Shown in pieces: positions 48,301 to 58,600 of a DNA stretch of 64,000 bases (positions within the stretch are counted from its first letter, which is position 1; each line of letters opens with the position of its first letter). The position numbers and the translations under genes are program-made. Below the pieces are notes generated by a model, which searched no databases, was not told where the DNA came from, and worked only from the letters and a program-made list of their open reading frames with translations. The stretch comes from Drosophila pseudoobscura. Lineage: Eukaryota; Arthropoda; Insecta; Diptera; Drosophilidae. The stretch lies in contig NC_046683.1 of assembly GCF_009870125.1 (NCBI RefSeq), positions 53,025,869 to 53,089,868 on the forward strand, given 5' to 3'.

Positions 48301-51300
48301 CAGCAAAAAATATTGTGAAACTTTGCAACAAAACAACTCGAACCGAACCCCTCCCCGCCCAGGAGTAATGGAAGCCAGCAAAACTTTTCGAACAATGTCA
48401 ATAGAAACCTCCCTCGGGACAACAAGCGGGCAAAAGGGCGGGGAACGGTGGCAACTATGACTAAGGGCTTTGTACCTATCAAATGATTTCGATTCTAATT
48501 AAATGAATGCCCAAAAACTTTCCAAACGAATGGGAAGCCAAAAAAAAAGGAGACGTGTATCTACTTTCAAGACGAGTCGCTTTCCAGATAACGATCTAAA
48601 GATAGTTAGGACTTAACATACTAGTGACTGATGGAATATTCAACAATTTTCTGGCATATTGACAGACCTCTTGAAGATAGCACTTATCGGGTCTAGTGTG
48701 CCCTTACGAATTCAAAGATTCTGTTGGAGGTTCCTCATGAAGATGAAAACTATTTGTTTCTTCTTTATAATAGTTTCCTGGCATAACCATCATAGTACTT
48801 TGATGGTCTATATATAGGGAGAAATTTTATTGTTCTCTGTACGACAATACGTTTTGCGTCACAGTATACGGATGCATTCCAGAAGTATTCAAAAAGTTAT
48901 ATCGACAGAAGAAATAATAGAACCCTCTGTCAATGACATATTTTGGACACCTTTCAGAACGAAAACAGAGCCTCTTTGGAGCTGTTCCATCTGGCAAAGC
49001 CACAAATCATTTGGACGCCTCGCATGGCTTGTGTTGGCGTTAGCTCTCAACCTTCACAAATCGGTGCAAAACAAAAAGTTAATTAAACAGATCCCAAGTG
49101 CTGGCCACTCGAGTGAGTAGAATGGGGGGCATGGGATATGGAGTGCAAATGCGTTGGCTGTCTATGGGTATTAGGCTTTATCAGATGTGCATTCATTCAA
49201 ATGCACTTCCTTTGGCCGCTCACTCAACGGCGACTTCCCGTTAGCACCTAGACCCAGGCGAGGCCTAAGCCCGGACCAGGCCCCGAACAGCCCCGACCAG
49301 TCCAGGCCAGTCCGGCCATCAGATAAAGTAAACGCTCACTCACTCAGGAGCTGCTTAGCCCGGTACACAACACAAGTAGGAAATATCTACGATATTCCGA
49401 CTATGGAATACCCTGCTCGAATACGATATATGTATATAGATATTTATGTGTACCACTCAGGTTTACTCAGAACATGGCTGTAATCAATTTAGTCCACAAC
49501 GCACCTACAAGGAGGGATTCAGTCCTGTCAGCTACGAATAATTTGTACTCTATATGTAGATAATATCACTTTAAGGAATATAAATCCAACATATTTACTA
49601 CATTTCTTACGAAGCCACAAATTTGAAACCATTTCCTTCCGCCTGGAAACGGAACATACCCTAGTGCTCTATTTCTACCCTGTACTGCAACAAAATTGCC
49701 AGCCCACTTCATTTAGAAGGCAACTAGAGGAGGCAGAGGCAGAGGCAGCGGCAGAGCACCGTTGGGACGGGGACCGAGCTCCGGGCACAAGGAAATGCTT
49801 TTGCAGCGCTGCGACAGCGACAGCTGCGCGGCTAATCCGCGACAGGCTAAACAGTTGAACCGTTGCACGGCTGTCCCTGTCCCCCCCGGGGCGGAGAGGT
49901 GCAAAAACGGAGAGAGAAAAGCATTGTACGATGCATAATTGAAAAAAAAAAAAAACAACGAAATAAAGAGTAGAAAAAACATCAGAAAAACACAAAGCGG
50001 GTGGAGTAGAAGGCGGGGAGCAGGGCAATTGCAAAAATAACAAAAGACAATGACAGAGACAGCGACGTGGACGCGGACGTCGATGCCGACGCCGGCTGCG
50101 ACTGCAGCGTTGACAGTGGCGACGTCCCGACGTGATGTTGGAAATTGAATAAAAATATGTATTTTTACTTACAAGTATTCCATATAACCAACGTCAACAG
50201 CAATTTCCACAAAAGTGCACGCAACGACAAACGGTAGCAGCACCAACAACATCCACAGGCAACAACATCATCCGCAGCAGCAACACCTTCGAAATTGATT
50301 GACAAAAAAGAACGAGCAGAAGAAAGGAGAGCTTTCAATGCTTTCACGACTTTGAGTAAAATGCTTAGGGTCCACTAATGGAAGGAAGGTGATGTGATCA
50401 GAAGAAGAAAAAAGAGAGCGACAGTAGGAGAACAGAGCGCAGCAGTGAAGCTGAATGGAGAATGGCAGAGAGAGGGATAGCAGCGGGGGACTGACGTATC
50501 GAGTTGCTCCTCTAATGTGACAGCTCAATGCATTTTAGATGGCAATGACAAACTGAAATAGCAACAAAAGTACCAGCACAGCACAGCAGAGCTCAGGCAG
50601 CGGCAGCGGCAGCGGCTGCGGGAGAAGCTGAGGCAGCGGCAGCAGGAACAGAAATTGCAATTTATGTATTCCGCAAACGGACAGTGTCGCAAAAAAGTTT
50701 GCAGCTGCTGATAAATCGTTTGCATATGTATAATGCTTACGCATATTGTAAACCAATGCTGTATACTTTGTAGGATAGTTTAATGGAAATCAGCTGATAA
50801 TTGTCCAACAACTATTCTTTAATTCCTATGTTATACGTATATTTTAAATTGGCATTCAATGGCAGGGCGTCTTGCTTCTTCACGAACTTTTCCACACACA
50901 CAAATAGCCGCTCGCTCTCCCGCACTCACACTCTTTGCCCATCACATTTAAAGGTAGCGCGAAATGACAAGAGTGCGGAAAATCATAACATAATAAGGAA
51001 CCAGAAACAGAACGGGAACGAGCAATGGATACGATACCGTTGGTTGTGTTGCCTGCGGAGGCATGGAATCGGGTGGGGGCATGGAAGGAGGAAAAACAGG
51101 CAGCGCAACCGAAACTGTGGCTAAAAATGCAGCGCAAACAACTTTGAACGTCAATTTGTCAACTTGAGGCGAAAATTGATGGCAAAAAAATCTCTGCACC
51201 GCAACGCTGACGCAGGCAGAGCCAATTTCGGACTGCGACTCACTATGCTTGCTGAAGAGGAGGGGGAATCGGCTGCAAGGAGCGGTCCACACAGCCGGTT

Positions 51301-52890
51301 TTCCGGACTGCATGAAAATGTCAGCTTAATGCCGTTATCGTAGGTGCGGCAAACACGTCGCTGCCGCCCGTCGGTAGCAGCAGTGCCTGATAATGAGCCG
51401 TTAAGGCGCGATGGAGAGAAAAATAAGAAGAAGCAGGCAAGGCAGTCGCGAAAGCTTCCGCAATATGAAACAACAGTGTGGGGAAGGGAATGGGAATGGA
51501 GCTCAAGAGCACATCGAAAGCTGGAGGTCGGTAGAGAGAGATTGAACAAACTGATAAGCCCTCGCTGCCCTAGTCACTCTGTCCCTGTCTCTGTCTTTGT
51601 CCCACACACACACACACACTGCACACTTGCAGTTACATCGAAATTCGGCGAAATGTGAAAACATTCGCACGTGCTGAGGACACGCAAAGCAAGAGCAAGA
51701 GAGTGAGTAGGCGAGCTACAGAGAGAGAGAATATGGAGAGCTGGTCGCAAGCAACCATAAAGTCTAATGTCAACAGTAAATGCAAAAACAAAACGAACAC
51801 AAGTGGCCGCTGCGCTGCGCCTACGTGAGCGACGGCAACTTCGGGTCTCAGAGCCACAGAACGTTCCCCCCTCTCCTCGCCGATCAAGCAACACACCATC
51901 CTCATGATTAACAAAAGCAAAAACGACAAGGAGAGTCAGCTTCGAAGACCGATGCCTAAATACCCTTGCAAGTCAATCCGCTCTGATCCGATTTTGATGT
52001 ATTGTAATTTGACTGAGTTATCTGGATCGAAATGAAAATGCACTGCCTGGTTGACAAGTTTTCTTACAATGACTTGTTTTCCGATCGGCTTGGAGATGTT
52101 TCCTACGCTGCGTTGCAAACAGCTAAGCAAAATATTAGCATTCTCAGTGTAGGGTATAAATTACTGAAACCCAAAAACATCCATATTCGCCGTGAAATGC
52201 AATTCCTTTTTTGATTCTTTTTCTGTTATTTTGCTGACTCGCTAAATTTGTTACCGTGTTTTCAGGCGTTTCGGTTTTTACCTTTTTTATTCGTTTTTAC
52301 TTTGTCCAAATACAACAGCAACAACGCGACGGCAGCAACGATAACAACTTCTCTCAGTGTTGCTGAGTGTTAAGCGAGGAGGGAGCGGGTAGGGCAGGAC
52401 CAGGCAGCGACAGCAACAATATTTACAGCTTTGACTGCCGAAACACAGTGGGGCAAAGAACATAAGGCATGGGATTGTTAAAGTGCAGTGGATAATGTGG
52501 GATTTTCTGATTTTCATATTATGTGAGCTGTTCAGCTTCTAAATATCGATATATTAATATCCTTATGGTCTAGTAATGTTCAAATATTAATGTTTGGAGT
52601 GGTACATTTTGATGTTCGCACGCCTTGCAAGCCAAATATCTTTGTGGCATGTGCCACAGACATGCCACAATACAGTCACATTTGCCACACTGTCCACCCA
52701 TGTGTCTGTTTATTAATAGGTATTCATGTGTATATACGCGTAGTATATGGATGCTTGCCTCTCCAGGCAGGCATCATGGTCGCCATCACTTTTGTGGCTA
52801 AAGTGCCAGAAAATTTTCTTGGCAGCCCTGTGCCACATGCGCAGAAGGCCCAGCTAACAAACGGTGCCCACTGTGCAACGTGTTGCTGTT
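45341..52890. other. Intergenic desert, right half
   Basis: No gene is supported. There are microsatellites at 45791-45811 (AC), 45905-45950 (GAGCA and GACGC), 46004-46029 (GGAAC), 48041-48062 (CTG) and 51603-51620 (CA). From about 50.0 to 52.5 kb the composition shifts to GCAGCA, GAGAGA and CAACAA runs typical of fly leaders, which may include upstream non-coding exons or alternative promoters of the MADF-BESS gene at 54.1 kb. Splice links cannot be shown from sequence alone. Confidence 0.5.
51960..52157. mobile_element. Possible short transposon remnant (weak)
   Basis: A 198-base segment opens with ATACCCTTGCA and closes with TGTAGGGTAT, an imperfect terminal inverted repeat. Its interior differs from the repeat-rich flanks. 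The TACCCT/AGGGTA ends are common in fly non-autonomous elements. No target duplication is evident, so the call is tentative. Confidence 0.25.
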
Positions 52891-54141
52891 GACGGTAGCG
52901 GCAGCGGCAGCAGCAGCAGCAGCAGCGATCGCAACTCGCGACACGAGCGAGGCAACAACAAGCACAAGGTTGGAAAGGTGTGTGCGAGAGAGTGTGTGGT
53001 GAGAAGAGTGGAGAGGGAGAGTGCTTTGCGGTAGTGGGAGGAGGGGCGGAGGAGCGAAAAAGCAAGTGACGAACTTACGGCCAACAGCAGCAACAGCGGC
53101 AGCGGCAACCAGCAACCAACCGGCCCCGCTGCCGCTGCTTGGAGCAGCGCGCATGCCACACACAGTTTAAATATGTGAAATTAGTACAAATCGTGATTTC
53201 AACAGCGAACGACGAGCGCCGAACGCCGACGACGACGAAGCGGCGACAAAACGAGCGAGCAGCAACAGCAGCAGCAGCAACAACAGGAACGTGTGTTGGT
53301 GTTGGGGATCGTAGCAGCAACAGCAATAGCAGCACGCAAAGTAGCCGCCAGCCGAGTGGCAACAGCAACCGCCGAGTGGCAGCGGCGTCGCACGTAGTGC
53401 GGCAACAACAACCACATGCAATAAAACAGCTGATAGCGCAACAGCAGCAACAAATAGAAACGAACACTACAACAAAGCAGCGCGCATTATCAGTCGGGCA
53501 ACCACAGGTCTCTCAGTCTTCGTCTCCGTCGGCGCGCAAAAAAAGCCCGCCTGCTGCCACCGCTGCAAGCAGCTCAGCACTCACACACGGATAGACGGAC
53601 ACACGGACAGACAGACAGAGAGAGTCGCACACCTTTGCGTTGATTTTGGACGAAGCGACAGCGTTGACGTCGCCAGCCTGCCTGCGCTCGCTCTCCACGC
53701 TCACATTCTCGCTCTCTCTCTCTCGCACAAAGTGCAGCTGAGCTGCCGTTTGGACGCGCCGCTGCCTGCTCCCGCTGCCCGCGGCCGCACTTGCCGCTGC
53801 TGTTTCCTCTGCCACACCACACCACACCACACACCAGCAGCCGCCAACCGCCAACCACCGCCGCCGCCTCAGTCGAAAGTCAAAAGCAACGTGTTGTGGA
53901 CGCTTTTTCGTCGTCGCGTTGCGTTCGCCTTTTTTGCTGCTGCCTCCTCTCTCTCTCTCTCTTTCTACTCTCCCACCACCACCTCCTCCAGCCGCAGCAG
54001 CAGCAGCAGCAGCCTGCACCTCCTACCCACCTCAGCCTCATTGCACCCACCTCCACCACCGCACCAGCACCCAACCAGCCCCATCATTGAGAACAACCAG
54101 CAGCTGCAAGGGGGAGCGGGCACAGGAAAACTTTCACCACG
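52891..54141 (+). promoter_or_regulatory. CAG/GCA-rich leader and probable promoter region of the MADF-BESS gene
   Basis: About 1.2 kb upstream of the start codon is dominated by GCA, CAA and ACG triplets with GAGAGA and CT tracts, as in long fly 5' leaders. It contains upstream ATG frames, notably 53139-53594 and 53732-54205. The second runs 64 bases past the main ATG in another frame and would compete with it if transcribed. The transcription start cannot be fixed from sequence. Confidence 0.45.
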
Positions 54142-54948
54142 ATGTCCAGCAGCGCCGCAGCAGCGCAGCAGCAGTACAAGCTCGATGCCAACTCCAATGC
54201 CATAGTGCTGCCTCTGCCGCTGCCACTGGCGCTGCCGCCATCCCCAACACCGACGCCAACACCCGTCGACCGTGTCGAATGGTCGCGCGCCACCATCCTG
54301 GGCTTCATCGAGGACTACCGGCGTCAGCGGGTGCTGTGGGACCCCAACACGAAGGGCTACCACATTAAGCAGACGAAGTACGAGGCCCTGAAGCTGCTCA
54401 GCGAGAAGTACGGCACGGAGATCCGCTCGATTCGCTCCAAGATCAAATCACTGCGCAGCTCTTTCCACCGGGAGCACGGCAAGGTGCTGAGCGGGCGCAA
54501 CCGGGGCGTGCTTTACCAGCCCATGTGGTTCGCCTACGAGGCCATCCGCTTCATTCTGGACGGAGAGCGTGACGGTGGCAGTGCGCTGGACGGCGACATA
54601 GCCGTAATGACCGTCGATGGAGTCCACTGCGATCCAGACGGGGATACAGAGACGGACGAGAAGCTGGCGCTAATGCACAGCCTGGATCTGGAACAGCTGA
54701 CGGCTGCGGCGGCGGCCGCGGGAAAGCAGCAACAGGTTGTTGATCAGCAATGCGAGCAGCTCGTCGCCCGCATCGCTTTGGCCGCGGCCGCGGCTGCGGA
54801 AGCGGCGAATGCCAGGGATCGCGACCGGGATCTAGAGCGGGACCTCAGTCTGGACAGGGATGTGAATGCTGTTGGCGCCGAGGAAGATCTCGACGAGAGC
54901 GGCGATACTGGCGGAGGCTGCCGTCGTCCCCCCTCCTCAGCAACTGTG
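54142..54948 (+). CDS. MADF-BESS transcription factor, exon 1 (MADF domain)
   Basis: The exon encodes residues 1-269 of a predicted 567-aa nuclear regulator joined from 54142-54948, 56578-56649 and 57362-58186, all phase 0. After a Pro-rich N-terminus (LPLPLPLALPPSPTPTPTP, 23-41) the MADF domain spans about 45-143, with VEWSRATILGFIEDYRRQRVL and later KLLSEKYGTEIRSIRSKIKSL and PMWFAYEAIRFIL. MADF is a Myb/SANT-like DNA-binding fold. The rest is low complexity: an Ala run, QQQ, and an Arg-Asp repeat (RDRDRDLERDLSLDRD). The exon ends ACTGTG|GTAAGC, a strong donor. Without splicing the frame stops at 54972, which would give a 276-aa MADF-only product. The family call is firm; the ortholog is not certain (fly CG6175 is a guess from memory). 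Confidence 0.88.
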
Positions 54949-56577
54949 GTAAGCACTCCCCCCTCTCTCTAACTCTATTGATTTTACATATTTTGCATAC
55001 ACATGTGTCCACTGTTGTATGCATGTACATACATGTGTATGTGTATGTGTAAACTTTTCGTTTGAGCTTTGCATGCGCGCGTGTGCGCGTGTGTGAGTGT
55101 GGTTTGACTTGTTTTGCGGCAGCCAGCAGCACACGCGCTGTCGCTGTCGCTGTCTAGCGGTTCCTCAGAAACAGCAGCGAGGCAGAGGCATCGGCGCAAC
55201 CGGTGGCGCACAGTGGGGCGAGATTTCAATTTCTTCAAACTGTTTCCAAGGGCTCGAGGCTTTCGGTACTATGGAAGCTATGTACATATATAACATTTGA
55301 TTCTAAATCATGATTTTACTTCAAAGAAGATCACTGTCCGTCTGCATCCAAAGAGATGATGATGTTTTAATTGACAATTCAATTAAAAATTTCCGATTGC
55401 TTCATATATACCCATTCATTTACATATGTATGATTTGAAATATACCAAAATATTTACACTTTCCTAGTGCTGATCGCATGGTCCCACTGTGCTTAATCGT
55501 GGCTATTGCGTCGCATGCGCTTGAGAAGCTTGTATTGGCGTCAGTCTTCAGTGGTGTGAGTGTCAACTGGCTTTGATTGCGCTGCTGCTGCTGCTGCTTC
55601 TGTTGCGACCATCATACAAATAGACACACGTACAACCATACGTGCACGAACAGCATAAATGTATGTGTGTTGCATCAGCCGTAGAAATCGACAGCCCCAC
55701 GTTTTGCACCGACCCTGCCCCTTTCCCATTTATCACCGCCCTCCCATCCTCTCATCAATGCCTGGCCGCCCCCAAACCGCAGCAGCTCGGCAGCGCAGCA
55801 GCAGTTCCAATACAGCAAGTTGCTGGCTGGCTGGACTGCGTTTTGTTGCTGCTGCTTTTTGCTGGTGTTTGCTTTGTGCTTCATTCGCTCATTCGGTTTT
55901 TGTTTAATACCCTGCCGCGATAGGTATGTCTGGTCCGGAGCGAAGCTTGCTGCTCAGAGAGGGAGGTGGGACGGATCGATTGAGAACAAACTGAAAGAGC
56001 ATTCATTATTTTTCCATATATACATATTATGGATAATCCAGTTTTGATTTGTTGTGCTCAACAACGTAGCACAATTCCCATGAGATGGGTATAATTTTTT
56101 AATAGGGTATACAAAATTCGATGCCTCTCGAAAAGTTTGTTGCTTCTTGTGTTATTTTCGTTTGATTTTTCGTGTGTTTTGGTTACTCGTCTCACGTCTA
56201 TCTGTTTTTCTGTCTGTCTGTCTGTCTGTCCGTCTACCCGTTGGTCCACTTCAATGTTGACTTGGTCCCTCTCGATCCGATCCGTCCCGCCCTGCCCCAC
56301 CGTGACTAATTCAATCGCCAGCGGGCCGACTCTGCGCCACTCGACTCGACTCGTCTCAGACTCGGGCCTCGGGCCCCATCTGTGTGAGCTTTTTCATCTG
56401 TGTGCTTTTCTTTATGATTATTCTAATTTGTTTTCTATTTCTCTGTCGCCCTCCCAACTCCGTCCCACCCGACTGGATCTACCTCTGCTAGTATTATTAT
56501 TATTATTATTCCTTCTTTGTTGCTGTTTGTCTGGCGAATTCTCCGCTAATTCTCTCATTTTTTCTGATCTTTCGCAG
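54949..56577 (+). other. Intron 1 of the MADF-BESS gene
   Basis: The 1629-base intron begins GTAAGC and ends in a pyrimidine tract then TTCGCAG. It contains (TGTG) and (TCTG)n microsatellites and a possible transposon remnant at 56083-56245. Confidence 0.75.
56083..56245 (+). mobile_element. Possible DINE-1/INE-1-like remnant in intron 1
   Basis: GGGTATACAAAATTCG followed by GAAAAGTTTGTTGCTTCTTG, and then a TCTGTCTGTCTGTCCGTC tract, resemble in order the core and the CTGTCCGTCTG region of the fly DINE-1 (INE-1) Helitron-like family. The match is from memory and partial, and the segment is degraded. Confidence 0.35.
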
Positions 56578-56649
56578 ACACGTTCCTCCTCCGATTTGGA
56601 TGGAGAGAATTACTGTAGAATCAGCGCCGAAGATGTGAAAACAGAAATT
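56578..56649 (+). CDS. MADF-BESS transcription factor, exon 2 (72-nt cassette)
   Basis: This 24-codon exon (residues 270-293, starting TRSSSDLDGENYC) is flanked by TTTCGCAG and GTAAGT, both strong splice signals, with phase 0 on each side. Skipping it would keep the frame and give a 543-aa protein. It encodes DVKTEI, whose V289-K290-T-E292 fits the SUMO consensus psi-K-x-E. No other motif is recognised. Confidence 0.8.
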
Positions 56650-57361
56650 GTAAGTACCCTCCGATCCGACTGTTAATCGCACTTTAATTGATCTGACAGG
56701 TTGAAGTTTTTCTGTGTTTTTGTTTTTTTTTTTGTTTAGAGTAATTTAAACTTGTTTTATGTTAACTTTAGAGTGGCCGTCAAATCAAGTGGGTTCGTGG
56801 GAGTAATTAGAGAATATTTGTAGAGTTTTCGAATGGCATGGGATTCCAAAACAATACATTTGGAGATATTGTTGTGTCATTACGAATTAGTTATAATAAC
56901 ATAATGAAAATTATAGATAATTTAAATGGATTTTCCAAAGCCTCCATCTTTCCTTATACATACATGCATATTAATGTTTGTATATATGTACATATGTACC
57001 TACTTTCCCAGACATAATCATGACTCGACTTTCGGGCCTTATCAAGGTACGACCTCTACCCCCTTAAACGTAGAGTAGACCTACGGAATGACTGACGATA
57101 TTATTAGAATATAAAGCGATGCTCATCTGGCGATTAGTTGATGAAATAACCTGACACAGATTTCGTCAGACGCCAATGTCATTGGGTATTTTGATGTATA
57201 CATATATGCATACGTAGAACAGGTTCCGGTGTTTTCCTCGACAGACCCATCTTTGAATGATGAAACAGGCGCACAGACTTGACTAAGATAGGAAGAGATC
57301 TGCCGATTTCCCATTTTATTTAATAAAAAAACCCTCGATGTTTTCGCCTTTTCTACCACAG
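56650..57361 (+). other. Intron 2 of the MADF-BESS gene
   Basis: The 712-base intron starts GTAAGT and ends in TTTTCTACCACAG. The interior is AT-rich with TACATATGTA-type words. I see no further gene in it. Confidence 0.75.
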
Positions 57362-58186
57362 ATAGAGCACGAATCAGAGATGGGGATGCTGGACAGACAG
57401 AGCAGTACGCCCTCGCCCATCAACTACTACAAGCCAACGGACCTCACCTACAATCATCGGAAGCGCAAGGCGCTGGACGAGAATGGTGCGGGCGTGGTCC
57501 TGGGCATGGAGCATGTCGTGGGGGCCCTGACACTGACGCCCATCAAGACATCGTCGTCGCCGGCGACGGCACAGTCGTTATCGCAGGGCCAGCAGATGAA
57601 CCACGGCCAGCTCGCGTTTCACGCGCTGCAGCAGCACTTAAACCACAACCACAATTGCAACGGGCAACCGCAGCAACATCAACAACAGCAGCACCAGCAC
57701 CAGCACCATCAACAGCAACAGCAACAGCAAAATCAAGCGTTGCAGCAACAGCAGCAAAACCAGCAAAAACATTCCACAAACATGGCACAAAAACGTGATC
57801 GTGATCGTGATCTCTCAGCGTTGGCAGGAGGCAACACCACCAAAAACAGCAACAACAACAGCAGCAACCACAACGGTTCCAGTTGCCACACCAGCAACAC
57901 ATCCTTGGACCTGCCCACGGGCACGGCCGTAACATCGAGCAACTGCAGCTCCAGCAGCAGCGGTGCCACACCGTCAAAGCAAACCGGGCTGAGCGCCAAC
58001 CATGCGGATGAGTACGGCGTATTCGGGGAGTACGTGGCCATCACAATCCGCAAACTAAAGACCTCGAAGTCGAAGATAGCCGTAAAGCACCTCATAAATA
58101 ATCTGCTTTACGAGGCGGAACTCGGTGCCTACGATCAGGGTATACCATCCACCAAGGAGCCGCCGCAGCTGTATAAGATGCAGTAG
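57362..58186 (+). CDS. MADF-BESS transcription factor, exon 3 (polyQ and BESS)
   Basis: The final coding exon encodes residues 294-567. It opens IEHESEMGMLDRQSSTPSP, then a basic patch NHRKRKALDE that could be a nuclear signal. A His/Gln-rich tract and an Asn/Ser-rich tract follow, typical of fly transcription factors and made of CAG/CAA and AAC/AGC codons. The C-terminal block VFGEYVAITIRKLKTSKSKI and following AVKHLINNLLYEAELG (about 513-548) matches the BESS motif, a protein-interaction element paired with MADF in the Adf1/hinge-type family. The stop TAG is at 58184-58186. Confidence 0.88.
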   Translation: MEHESEMGMLDRQSSTPSPINYYKPTDLTYNHRKRKALDENGAGVVLGMEHVVGALTLTPIKTSSSPATAQSLSQGQQMNHGQLAFHALQQHLNHNHNCNGQPQQHQQQQHQHQHHQQQQQQQNQALQQQQQNQQKHSTNMAQKRDRDRDLSALAGGNTTKNSNNNSSNHNGSSCHTSNTSLDLPTGTAVTSSNCSSSSSGATPSKQTGLSANHADEYGVFGEYVAITIRKLKTSKSKIAVKHLINNLLYEAELGAYDQGIPSTKEPPQLYKMQ

Positions 58187-58504
58187 TAGAGTGTGAACCA
58201 TAGCCAGTAGTAGTAGTAGTCCAAATGGAGGTTGAAAAAAAGATGATGCAGGGGGATGCAGGACGAGAGGATAGAGAGACAACGCACTAGTCAGCAAAGC
58301 AACAAGGGGGGGGGTGGGGAACACCAGAGCCAACAATTCTAAACTGGAAATCAGGGGCGGGGCACATATCGAGCATTTCATTCAGGGAAAACACTTTATC
58401 TATCTATCTACACGATATACATATATACACCGATATCTTGGGGATATCGCGAGAGTAAGTCAGTCAATCAATAGGAGAGTGGTGGAGCAACAAACATACC
58501 ATTA

Positions 58505-58510
58505 AATAAA
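58505..58510 (+). terminator. Poly(A) signal AATAAA of the MADF-BESS gene
   Basis: AATAAA lies about 320 bases after the stop codon. Further AATAAA words occur near 58754 and 59024, so longer 3' ends are possible. Confidence 0.45.
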
Positions 58511-58568
58511 ATGAATTAATTATAATTGCTTTACGTTAATTGTGTCTTTATACACCATATGAATATAC

Positions 58569-58572
<4 letters not shown>

Positions 58573-58600
<28 letters not shown>
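58573..58600 (+). repeat. (TA)n microsatellite
   Basis: Fourteen TA dinucleotides lie in the 3' flank of the MADF-BESS gene. A shorter TA run follows at about 58625-58641. Confidence 0.9.

Noticed and set aside
53139-53594. 151-codon Ser/Gln-rich plus-strand ORF
   Set aside because: It is made of CAG/CAA/ACG triplets in the probable leader of the MADF-BESS gene and is not in frame with it. I treat it as an upstream ORF at most.
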